64,000 bases of DNA, from positions 11,417,001 to 11,481,000 of the forward strand of contig NC_066280.1 in NCBI RefSeq assembly GCF_905404315.1, read 5' to 3'. Every line of letters starts with the position of its first letter. Position 1 is the stretch's first letter. The DNA is from Leptidea sinapis (lineage: Eukaryota > Arthropoda > Insecta > Lepidoptera > Pieridae). This document shows, piece after piece, positions 54,026 to 64,000 of this stretch. The position numbers were made by a program, and so were the translations under genes. The notes under the pieces were generated by a model that worked only from the letters and a program-made list of their open reading frames with translations, did no database searches and was not told the DNA's origin.

Positions 54026-55899
54026 TATTAATTTAACTAAACTTTTCTCTCAATGAACCCCTTGAACGCATTTTATATATTGCTGACAATACAACAGGGC
54101 GTAACAACGTATATCGACTATCGGTTTACTGCGTAAATATTATTTTGAATACTGAGATCAATTTTCTTCAAATAATTCTGTATCTCGATTGTATTCAAAT
54201 TAGTTTAGAATAAGCTCTTGTCAGTTGAGGGATTGAATATTTATGCGGTTCATGTATTTTATTCATGTATTTAAAAGTTATTGTGTTACAACTTACAATA
54301 AAACAAAACATCATTTTATGTACTTATATTAATTCAAAATTATAAGGCAATATAGTAGTAAGTTTAACCAAAAATAATACACAGCCTTACAAACGATCAA
54401 ACATAAACATAACTGCGGTAATCTATGGAAATATTGTGATTTTTATCAATTTTATTGTATAAGAGCTTATTCAAAACGAACTTTGGTTTTTGAAATATGT
54501 AACTTGAGTTAAATGATATAGCTCTTTGTCATTATCTTGATGTAACAAATTTTGAGATAAATAAAATAAACTTTGGTTTCTGTGATTACTTCCTTTCGTG
54601 AATATATCAACAATCCGACAATCAGACTTCCTCATCAGGTCATCAATTATTATTAGGATTAGTTTAAGATTTCCGTCAAACATATTATAGAGATCAGGCA
54701 GTTATATCTTGAAAGTAATTAACATGGTTGAGATTTTATAAAGGTTGCTATATATCATCAAAGCATCAAGTGATTTAGATAAAATTTGTGTCACTGACAT
54801 CATTCAAAAATTTTATAAAATTATTTGCGAAAACTAATTATCCACATCCACAGACAATGCAACTTCTACTACAAAAAAGGTTTCAAATAATATAATGAGA
54901 CGATTTATTGTTAAACAACCATTTATTGATTATATTTCAATATAATAATTTATAAGTAAACCAAAATACAGTACCTACATCGTAACTTACTCCACAAGTT
55001 ATGTATCTAATCCTATTCTTTTCAAAAAAATTAATTCAACCTTAAAACTTATATAATATTTTTTTATTTTATGATGACTCCAAGCTAATGTATCAATATA
55101 GTTTGCTTAGATATACCGTTTGGTATGACAAACTAGATTTATTTATTCGTTGAGTGAAAATATTATGCTTAATGACTTAAATCTATGCATTGAACAATAT
55201 TCATTCTTATTTTCAAATAGGCATATCTTTTAATTTTCCATTTTCATATACTTACTTAGTTACACTTTTATTAAATTTGAATGTGAATTGTCCAACAACA
55301 TCTAATGCATGCGTTTACATCTAAGTACTAGGAATTCATTAAATATGTTAACTTTGTTTTCATCTTTATAATTATGGTACCGCACTCTATTAATTGACTT
55401 TTGCATAGCAAACAATTTTTTCTGTAATCAGAGGTTTAGAAACGCAAATGTAAATCAAGTTTTATATCCGTGTAAAATTTTTATATATCAGTGTACAGTA
55501 ATTTTAATTTATTTCGAAACTTATTTAACTAGTGAAAGTCATTGCATTAGAGTTTTAGAAATATTCAATATATAAAATCCCAAATTAATAGGTTTATTGA
55601 AGAACAATTTAGTTTTTCGTAATTGAACTGCAACCAAATTCTCATTTTAAACTAGATAAACTATGGAATTCTATCTTGGCAATTAAATCTTGTACAATTT
55701 TACATTTACTCTTTTTTCAATCTTTTCCATTGTTCTTTATACACTGATTTATTCATTAATTTATAAAAATATTTTCGAAATCAGCTGTAGGTAGCTTGTT
55801 TATGCATGTTCCTATTTAAATCTATGTAATATTGTAACTATGAGCTTTGTTTGAATTTTAAATTTCTATCAATATTTTGTAATTTCTGTGTGTGCGCGT

Positions 55900-56220
55900 G
55901 TGAAGGGCCCATATTGGCACACCTAAAGTTCTTTACCCGAAATTGTTCTTCCTAACTATTTGTAATCCGAATGATCATTCTTCCTAAAAATTTTCATCCT
56001 AAAGTTTTCATTCATACTATTTGTAGTGCTACCGGCGATGCTCATATCACTAATGTTTCCGAAAATTGTAATTAATAACATCATTAATGTAAATATATTT
56101 AAACTCCTACTGTTTTTTATCATAACGCTTTTATCCCTAAACATACTCACCATAATATTTTCACTCATACTCAGAATGAAACATTTACCAAGTGTAATAA
56201 AAAATATATGTGGGTAGAAG
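55900..56220. repeat. Degenerate short-period repeat in left arm, with hairpin beyond
   Basis: Motifs such as TTCTTCCTAA, TTTTCATCCTAAAG and ATACTATTTGTA recur with variation. The 63- and 70-codon frames on the two strands are readings of this repeat, not genes. GCCCGGCCTGCGGCCGGGC at 56328-56346 forms a short hairpin. Both are mirrored at 57400-57845. Confidence 0.4.
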
Positions 56221-56693
56221 ATTATATTTATAGTTTCAATGATTATTATTTTAGCTTGGTATACCTATAATCTTTTATCTTATTTAGATTTTGTTTTCTG
56301 AAATATTACTATAAATAATGGGTGTTGCCCGGCCTGCGGCCGGGCTCATATGTATTTATGTTCTAACTTAACCTAACCTACCTTTAGTTTCTAGAAAAGG
56401 ATTTGGTTATAAGATCTAGATTCTGTTTTCTGAAATATAACTATTAATACTAGAGTGAAAAGAAAATACATCGACAAAAATGATAGAATTAAAAATATAT
56501 TGATTATTTGAAAGCTATAGCCGCTAATATTAAACTTATTTAATTGAAATGTATATATGAAAACATGTATTTAACTACTTGTACCATGGTACTATTATTC
56601 TTATATGTTATACCTACATGTTATGTGAAAACAAAGTTAGGCAAAATTTGTGTATATAATATTGATTATTATGAATAAAAAGAAAGCTAAAAA

Positions 56694-57050
56694 TCATTAT
56701 TATTTGGAAAATTTAGTCTTAAAGTTTGAAATTGTTCTTCCTTCAAATATTTGACAAGTTTGTCTAAACTGAATGAAAAAAATTTAATCGAATCAACATA
56801 TTGTCAGTTGAATTTTACGATTATTTAATTTTATAGTTTTTGTGAATGACTTGTATTTTTCTTACGTTTGTGGAATAATATCAATTACTTTTTCAATAGA
56901 ATTTAATGCATGAACAACGGAAAAGATATTATAAAGCTGATTCATTAACTGTGACGATTTTTAAAGTACTATTTAATTGCATTACGCTATTTTTACAGAT
57001 GTTACTTGTAAGATGATTTGAATAATATCTTTTCCGTTTTTATAGCCGAT
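56694..57050. other. Unique loop of the 8-kb element
   Basis: About 357 bp between the arms, AT-rich, no frame. It holds its own small inverted repeat: ACGGAAAAGATATTAT near 56917 pairs with its complement ending near 57039. Confidence 0.7.
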
Positions 57051-59718
57051 TTTTTAGCTTTCTTTTTATTCATAATAATCAATATTATATACACAAATTT
57101 TGCCTAACTTTGTTTTCACATAACATGTAGGTATAACATATAAGAATAATAGTACCATGGTACAAGTAGTTAAATACATGTTTTCATATATACATTTCAA
57201 TTAAATAAGTTTAATATTAGCGGCTATAGCTTTCAAATAATCAATATATTTTTAATTCTATCATTTTTGTCGATGTATTTTCTTTTCACTCTAGTATTAA
57301 TAGTTATATTTCAGAAAACAGAATCTAGATCTTATAACCAAATCCTTTTCTAGAAACTAAAGGTAGGTTAGGTTAAGTTAGAACATAAATACATATGAGC
57401 CCGGCCGCAGGCCGGGCAACACCCATTATTTATAGTAATATTTCAGAAAACAAAATCTAAATAAGATAAAAGATTATAGGTATACCAAGCTAAAATAATA
57501 ATCATTGAAACTATAAATATAATCTTCTACCCACATATATTTTTTATTACACTTGGTAAATGTTTCATTCTGAGTATGAGTGAAAATATTATGGTGAGTA
57601 TGTTTAGGGATAAAAGCGTTATGATAAAAAACAGTAGGAGTTTAAATATATTTACATTAATGATGTTATTAATTACAATTTTCGGAAACATTAGTGATAT
57701 GAGCATCGCCGGTAGCACTACAAATAGTATGAATGAAAACTTTAGGATGAAAATTTTTAGGAAGAATGATCATTCGGATTACAAATAGTTAGGAAGAACA
57801 ATTTCGGGTAAAGAACTTTAGGTGTGCCAATATGGGCCCTTCACACGCGCACACACAGAAATTACAAAATATTGATAGAAATTTAAAATTCAAACAAAGC
57901 TCATAGTTACAATATTACATAGATTTAAATAGGAACATGCATAAACAAGCTACCTACAGCTGATTTCGAAAATATTTTTATAAATTAATGAATAAATCAG
58001 TGTATAAAGAACAATGGAAAAGATTGAAAAAAGAGTAAATGTAAAATTGTACAAGATTTAATTGCCAAGATAGAATTCCATAGTTTATCTAGTTTAAAAT
58101 GAGAATTTGGTTGCAGTTCAATTACGAAAAACTAAATTGTTCTTCAATAAACCTATTAATTTGGGATTTTATATATTGAATATTTCTAAAACTCTAATGC
58201 AATGACTTTCACTAGTTAAATAAGTTTCGAAATAAATTAAAATTACTGTACACTGATATATAAAAATTTTACACGGATATAAAACTTGATTTACATTTGC
58301 GTTTCTAAACCTCTGATTACAGAAAAAATTGTTTGCTATGCAAAAGTCAATTAATAGAGTGCGGTACCATAATTATAAAGATGAAAACAAAGTTAACATA
58401 TTTAATGAATTCCTAGTACTTAGATGTAAACGCATGCATTAGATGTTGTTGGACAATTCACATTCAAATTTAATAAAAGTGTAACTAAGTAAGTATATGA
58501 AAATGGAAAATTAAAAGATATGCCTATTTGAAAATAAGAATGAATATTGTTCAATGCATAGATTTAAGTCATTAAGCATAATATTTTCACTCAACGAATA
58601 AATAAATCTAGTTTGTCATACCAAACGGTATATCTAAGCAAACTATATTGATACATTAGCTTGGAGTCATCATAAAATAAAAAAATATTATATAAGTTTT
58701 AAGGTTGAATTAATTTTTTTGAAAAGAATAGGATTAGATACATAACTTGTGGAGTAAGTTACGATGTAGGTACTGTATTTTGGTTTACTTATAAATTATT
58801 ATATTGAAATATAATCAATAAATGGTTGTTTAACAATAAATCGTCTCATTATATTATTTGAAACCTTTTTTGTAGTAGAAGTTGCATTGTCTGTGGATGT
58901 GGATAATTAGTTTTCGCAAATAATTTTATAAAATTTTTGAATGATGTCAGTGACACAAATTTTATCTAAATCACTTGATGCTTTGATGATATATAGCAAC
59001 CTTTATAAAATCTCAACCATGTTAATTACTTTCAAGATATAACTGCCTGATCTCTATAATATGTTTGACGGAAATCTTAAACTAATCCTAATAATAATTG
59101 ATGACCTGATGAGGAAGTCTGATTGTCGGATTGTTGATATATTCACGAAAGGAAGTAATCACAGAAACCAAAGTTTATTTTATTTATCTCAAAATTTGTT
59201 ACATCAAGATAATGACAAAGAGCTATATCATTTAACTCAAGTTACATATTTCAAAAACCAAAGTTCGTTTTGAATAAGCTCTTATACAATAAAATTGATA
59301 AAAATCACAATATTTCCATAGATTACCGCAGTTATGTTTATGTTTGATCGTTTGTAAGGCTGTGTATTATTTTTGGTTAAACTTACTACTATATTGCCTT
59401 ATAATTTTGAATTAATATAAGTACATAAAATGATGTTTTGTTTTATTGTAAGTTGTAACACAATAACTTTTAAATACATGAATAAAATACATGAACCGCA
59501 TAAATATTCAATCCCTCAACTGACAAGAGCTTATTCTAAACTAATTTGAATACAATCGAGATACAGAATTATTTGAAGAAAATTGATCTCAGTATTCAAA
59601 ATAATATTTACGCAGTAAACCGATAGTCGATATACGTTGTTACGCCCTGTTGTATTGTCAGCAATATATAAAATGCGTTCAAGGGGTTCATTGAGAGAAA
59701 AGTTTAGTTAAATTAATA

Positions 59719-60174
59719 TTATGACATTACACTGCCAGTACATATACGAGAACCTCCTATACGCTCATGAACATATTAGCCAATTTAAAAAGAACAGTGA
59801 TGTACATAATGTCAATACTCGAGACAAACATAAACTCGCAATTCCACATAAACTCGCAATTCCATCTACTAGGCTCCGTAAAATTAAATATCTTAATATT
59901 TTAATGTGGATTGTGTTATATTTTATAATGAACTCCCAAATGATGGTAAAATCTTACCTATTAAAAAAATTAAATGTATCGTAAAAAATAAATTAACATC
60001 CAAGGCCTATTATAATGTGAAAGATTATTTGAATGATAAAGATAGTTGGAATTAATTTTCTAAATTTTGTTAATGAATATTGTTGTATGCCATTGTAACT
60101 TTTGTACTTCAACCTGACTTGCACTAAATAACTTATAATGTTTTACAGTGAATAAAGATTTTTTTCACTTGACT
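59719..60174 (+). pseudogene. LINE 3' end inside the right inverted repeat
   Basis: Mirror of 53570-54025, identical in the translated part. Confidence 0.75.
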
Positions 60175-60872
60175 TGATATAGATAGTGAAAATAAGCCAG
60201 GCTCTCACTGGGTTGTTACAATACACATTGATGAACATGATATGGGACAATACTTCGATTCATATGATCGTCCAGCTTAGGGATTCCAGCCGAGGTTTTT
60301 ACAAGGCAATTGCAGAATGTATATCTACAATACTACAAGAGTAAAGAATTTATTTGACGCAGTATATTTAGCGAGTACTGTTTAATGTATCTATACTTTG
60401 AGTTTAATAAGAAGATTTTGAATGATTTCATCAAATATTTTGAAAATGATACAATCTGCAACGATGTTTTATTATATACTTTATTTTTATAATCTTTTAA
60501 CATAAATAAGACACACAGCACAAAACTGTCGTTTTAATCTTAGTAACGAATGTGAGAGGTAATTTACTAATTACATCTATCACATTCATAGAATTCATAT
60601 TGAGGCGCTCACCAATCATTAGGTTAATTACCACTGATTAGTAATGAGTATGGATCTGTTTAACTTAAAAAGCTAACTTTGAAACTATAAGAGATATCGA
60701 AAAACGGATCAGCGCAATCGCTCGGAAATACATCAAAACCCCCAGTTTGACACCAAACTTCTTTTTTTTTTTTTTTTAGTAGGCATCACGAACAAGTGAG
60801 CCAGAACCGGGGAGGCAGAACCGGCTCATCCCCACTACTACTGTGAGCCAGAACCGGCGAATCCCTACTACT

Positions 60873-60878
60873 GATGTA
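60873..60878. repeat. Right target-site duplication GATGTA
   Basis: Directly follows the last base of the right arm. Confidence 0.75.
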
Positions 60879-60899
60879 TCTATGTATGTAATGGAATAG

Positions 60900-61228
60900 T
60901 ATTTTTTTATGAAAATAAGGGTCGAAACGAGCAGGACGTTCAGCGGATGGTAATTGATACGCCCTGCATGGGCAGGTTGTAATGGACAATGCAGTGCCGC
61001 TTAGGATGCTTGAAATACCCAAAATTACTGAGCGGCACTACAACTCCACTCGTTACCTTGAGACATAAGATGTCAAGTCTCATTTTCCCAGTAATTTCAC
61101 TAGCTACGGTGCCCTTCAGACCGAAACACAGTAATGCTTACACATTACTGCTTCACGGCATAAATAGGCGCCGTTGTGGTACCCATAATCTAGCCGGCAT
61201 CCTGTGCAAAGGAGCCTCCCACTGGTGA
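60900..61228 (-). mobile_element. 3'-terminal LINE module, subfamily with extra GGGCAGGTTGTAATGGAC
   Basis: The same variant occurs at 63698-64000 in the opposite orientation. Confidence 0.75.
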
Positions 61229-61444
61229 AAAAAAATAGTTAATAATATCCCATGAAATTTTTCATTATTTAATGACTGCGGTGTTTTTATATTTCTTCAT
61301 AATTAAATATTATTTAAGGTTTTTTTTTTCAGTTTATTTTGCATTTCTTTTTTGATATTTTTATTTAATACCAGCTACATAATTACTTGTTTACATGTCA
61401 AAGTATGGCCTGGGTGTTGAAAATAGGTAGATATTAACTCTAAA
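61229..61444. other. AT-rich sequence, nothing recognised
   Basis: No frame, hairpin or known repeat. Confidence 0.35.
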
Positions 61445-61580
61445 CAATTTTTTATTTTATAAAGTGATAACCATCACTTCTGGGATTAATTCTCCCCATC
61501 TCGAGCCTCTTGCGTTCTCTGAGCCAACCGTTCGAGTGACGTATCGTTGATAAATCTAATTTATTTTGAAGTTTAATTTG
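61445..61580 (-). mobile_element. SINE fragment related to 9035-9265
   Basis: GATAACCATCACTTCTGGGA, TCTGAGCCAACCGTTCGAGT and GAAGTTTAATTTGTGTAG match the SINE body and head; the box-B region is deleted. Confidence 0.5.
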
Positions 61581-61892
61581 TGTAGATACAATTTTTACGA
61601 AAGTCCCATCGAAAAAGTTACGTAATAATTCATTTCGCTCAACCAAAATGTTTAAATCCTTGTCCGCAAAATATATCTTTGAACGCTACGTGCTTAGATT
61701 ATGTACGTGTTCAAAATAATCAGTTTGTAATTCTTGAGAATGTAATAATGTAAATAAGGATGATGCGTGTCCGTCGACTTACAAATTTTCTTATCGAATT
61801 AGTATTTAAACATATTTATTAGAATAAATTATTTAAAAGAAATACAGATTTTTTCTTTCCTTGAAAAGTAACCTTTCTTATCTATTCCACCT

Positions 61893-62193
61893 TCACACGA
61901 CACGCCACAAGTTAGGATATCATCCCCACCATCTGGATGTGTGGCGGTCCTCCACAGTGCGGTTTTCAAGGAGCTTTCTTCCACGTACTACAAAGCTGTG
62001 GAATGAGCTTCCTTGTGCGGTGTTTCCAGGACGATACGACATGGGTACTTTCAAAAAAAGCGCGTACACTTTCCATAAAGGCCAGCAACGCTGTTGTGAT
62101 TCCTCTTGTGTTGCAAGAGAATGTGGGCGGCGGTGATCACTTAACACAAGGTGACCCGTACGCTCGTTTATCCTGCTATTCAATAATAATAAA
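61893..62193 (+). pseudogene. Jockey-like LINE C-terminus with intact final frame
   Basis: Frame from 61861 encodes RHKLGYHPHHLDVWRSSTVR, FSRSFLPRTTKLWNELPCAV and FKKSAYTFHKGQQRCCDSSC to ECGRR and stop. It shows the ancestral reading of the region that is out of frame in other copies. Confidence 0.8.
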
Positions 62194-62222
62194 GAAAATA
62201 CTATTTTTAATACAGTTGCATT

Positions 62223-62956
62223 AGATTAAGGATTGGTATTCGCTGCGCTCCAACTAGATACCGTACTAACTTAGAACAATAGTATTTTATTACGGCTATT
62301 ATAAGATACATGTGCGCTTAGCATCTTGACACTCAATGACATCTTTCAAAGTTTTGTAACATACGCTTCGTGTTATTTTACAATGAAATTAATAAAATAC
62401 AAAATATTATATTATTACTAGCTGACCCAGCAAACGTTGTATTGCCGATATTAAAATCGCGATACAAAAGTAACTGTTGGTCGTAGATGGGTGAAAAGTT
62501 GTCGAAGTTGAAGTTGTATGTATTTTTAATGCTGACTCATAATCAAACAAATTTAAAAGCAAAAAAAACCTTCGTGTGGACCACCCTTAACATTTAGAGG
62601 GATGAAAAATAGATGTTGTCCGATTCTCAGACCTAAACAATATGCACTCATAATTTTATGAGAATCGGTTAAGCCGTTTCGGAGGAGTTCAAAGTTTAAC
62701 ACCATGACACGAGAATTTTATATATTAGATACTATTATTTCTTGTAATATTATTTTTATTATGTTTTATTACGCAACCCGGCACTTTAGTTTCAATTATT
62801 AGCAAAGTTTAACAGAACATGTGGCACGTCAACGTCACATATTGTTCGACACTGGCTCGAGTACGCCCACTTGGGCATAGTAATAGATGCGTAGATTACT
62901 TTGCGGCGACGCCTGCGGTATCTAGTTGGAGCGAAGCGGAGACCAATCCTTAATCT
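62223..62956. mobile_element. MITE with about 40-bp terminal inverted repeats (third copy), containing a nested repeat
   Basis: AGATTAAGGATTGG at 62223 and CCAATCCTTAATCT ending at 62956. The interior is interrupted at 62418-62728. Confidence 0.8.
62418..62728. repeat. Nested AGCTGACCCAGCAAACGTTG repeat
   Basis: Begins ACTAGCTGACCCAGCAAACG and ends GAGAATTTTATATATTAGAT. The flanking MITE sequence resumes with TATTATTTCTTGTAATATTA as in the other copies. Confidence 0.7.
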
Positions 62957-63155
62957 GCGCGCGTTATAAATAAAATTGCAGTTACAAAAACGCACCATTT
63001 TCTGAAAGTATATTGTGCTGAACATTTTTAATTTAATAGTCTAATTCGTTTTTTAATATTATAAACTTGTTCATGACAGCCCATTTGGAATAACCTACTT
63101 TCTACCCTTGTACAAAAATGTACTTTTATCTGACCTATGGTATGGTATGTTATAG

Positions 63156-63235
63156 GGGCTCCTGTTTCTGCAGTTAAGGCGAAGAGTAAGCAGAAAACAC
63201 GCAAACATGGTGTTTTTAGACAAGTTTTGTGGTGA
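63156..63235 (+). CDS. Candidate terminal exon of an unidentified gene
   Basis: A tatgttatag acceptor is followed by a frame reading APVSAVKAKSKQKTRKHGVF, then RQVLW and TGA (63233-63235). The basic, lysine-rich content and non-AT-driven codons look genuine. No partner exon is identified, and no AATAAA was confirmed close downstream. Low confidence. Confidence 0.25.
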
Positions 63236-63697
63236 AAGTATAGCATTTAGAGCTATGAACATTACTTAATCCTGTTACATATATCCTTGAGTCTTATTTG
63301 TAGGTTGCTAATGCTTGCTGTTGGTTATAGTTAACACTGCCGAGCCTTTTTGAACTACCACATTTCTTTGAAGTCAAACAAGTTTTTTGGCATGGCGTGA
63401 CGCATTTTTTTGGTATTTCTCTCAGAAAAGTTATTCTTATAGCTTGTAATTTTTTGTGTAGGTTAATTTATTCAGATTAGTAGCGAATAACGAGGATTGT
63501 AAGCATAGAAACTGTTTTCCACGCAAGAATTTTGAAAATATTGGCTTTGTTACATAGATGGCGGGCCGGCAGCCGTGAACTCATATCGGTCAAGGTCGCT
63601 GGCATTTAATGTCGCCTTAAGCCACTGGGTTAGGTTTATTTTGCGTGCAGTATTGGCCAGTTACTCCAACCAGCCTAGCTCCTTCCAGAAGCTCAGA
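63236..63697. other. Unassigned sequence
   Basis: No gene recognised. Confidence 0.35.
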
Positions 63698-64000
63698 ACA
63701 TTTACCAGTGGGATGCTCCTTTGTACAGGATGCCGGCTAGATTATGGATGATGAAGCAGTTTTATGTGTGAACATTACTGTGATTCGGTGTGAAGGGCGC
63801 CGTAGCTAGTGAAATTACTGGGCAAATGAGACTTACTCGTAACATCTTATGTCTCAAGGTAACGAGTGCAATTGTAGTGCCGCTCAGTATTTTTGGGTAT
63901 TTTAAGAATCCTGAGCGGCACTGCATTGTCCATTACAACCTGCCCATGCAGGGCGTATCAGTTACGATCAGCTAAACGTCCTGCTCGTCTCGACCCTTAT
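63698..64000 (+). mobile_element. 3'-terminal LINE module running off the window
   Basis: From CCAGTGGGATGCTCCTTTGT to CTCGTCTCGACCCTTAT; the A-tail is beyond the window. Confidence 0.75.

Larger units (their letters stand above)
52873..60872. mobile_element. 8.0-kb element with 3.8-kb terminal inverted repeats
   Basis: Arms 52873-56693 and 57051-60872 are reverse complements, with no difference in the stretches I compared except homopolymer length (15 A against 16 T) and a base or two at the inner end. The unit starts AGTAGTAGGG, ends CCCTACTACT and is bracketed by GATGTA. Subterminally CCGGTTCTGSCTC (S = G or C) occurs three times (52888, 52921, 52935) with two AGTAGTAG boxes. I find no transposase, integrase or polymerase. 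The arms contain a LINE fragment and short AT-rich frames. A 6-bp target duplication, AG...CT ends and tandem repeats in the inverted repeats fit Polinton/Maverick elements, but the size and lack of genes do not. A foldback (P-superfamily-like) or unknown class is possible, and so is an assembly foldback. Confidence 0.8.

Noticed and set aside
56026..56217. 63-codon hydrophobic frame (and its mirror at 57527-57718) as a membrane protein
   Set aside because: Isoleucine, leucine and phenylalanine content follows from AT-rich degenerate short repeats; there is no supporting context.
1..64000. Assignment to the W or Z chromosome from repeat density and palindromes
   Set aside because: Repeat richness and palindromes are suggestive only; nothing in the sequence identifies the chromosome.

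Overview
The window looks like nuclear DNA of a lepidopteran insect (moth or butterfly). It is AT-rich and packed with decayed non-LTR retrotransposons whose C-terminal reverse-transcriptase sequences resemble families I know from Lepidoptera (Jockey/CR1-like, RTE-like and R1-like). It also holds tRNA-derived SINEs, short inverted-repeat elements and relics of mariner, piggyBac and a THAP-type transposon. There are no bacterial-style genes, no rRNA and no CRISPR. Most open reading frames are transposon fragments or chance frames.

Two very large inverted repeats organise the window. Palindrome 1 has arms at 12808-21320 and 22932-30560 around a 1.6-kb spacer. Its arms carry two exons of what I read as a small host membrane-protein gene. 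The plus-strand gene can be assembled from exons 11943-12038, 13432-13542 and 15819-15926, with a possible first exon at 5163-5207. All junctions have GT/AG borders and phase 0, and a polyadenylation signal follows at 16010. The inverted copy on the minus strand (30009-30119 and 27737-27844) lies inside the right arm and lacks the upstream exon, because the arm stops 441 bp beyond it, where a mariner transposase relic begins. The two copies differ by three synonymous changes only. A poly-A retrotransposon (20386-20989) sits in the left arm alone, so it inserted after the duplication.

Palindrome 2 (52873-60872) behaves as one 8.0-kb mobile element. It has two nearly identical inverted arms of about 3.82 kb, a 0.36-kb unique loop, AG...CT termini, subterminal repeats and a perfect 6-bp direct repeat (GATGTA) immediately outside both ends. 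A LINE 3' fragment sits at mirror-image positions in both arms. I see no transposase or other recognisable gene in it. A 6-bp target duplication with AG termini recalls Polinton/Maverick elements; a foldback-type element is the alternative.

Region by region: 1-5000 is fragments of Jockey-like LINEs and hairpin-rich repeats; 5000-12800 holds candidate and firm exons of the host gene, a CpG-rich unexplained segment at about 10.07-10.79 kb, MITEs and SINE pieces; 12.8-30.6 kb is palindrome 1; 30.6-36.7 kb has mariner relics, a degraded RTE-type LINE with endonuclease and reverse transcriptase, and a MITE; 36.7-44.3 kb is nested LINE, SINE and MITE insertions with perfect snap-back hairpins and a THAP relic; 44.4-46.5 kb is the best-preserved Jockey-like LINE; 46.5-52.8 kb is further LINE 3' ends and interspersed repeats; 52.9-60.9 kb is the 8-kb element; 60.9-64 kb is LINE tails and another copy of the MITE that also opens the window.

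Family names rest on recognising motifs by eye; no database was searched. Arm identities were judged by reading stretches, not by a full alignment.
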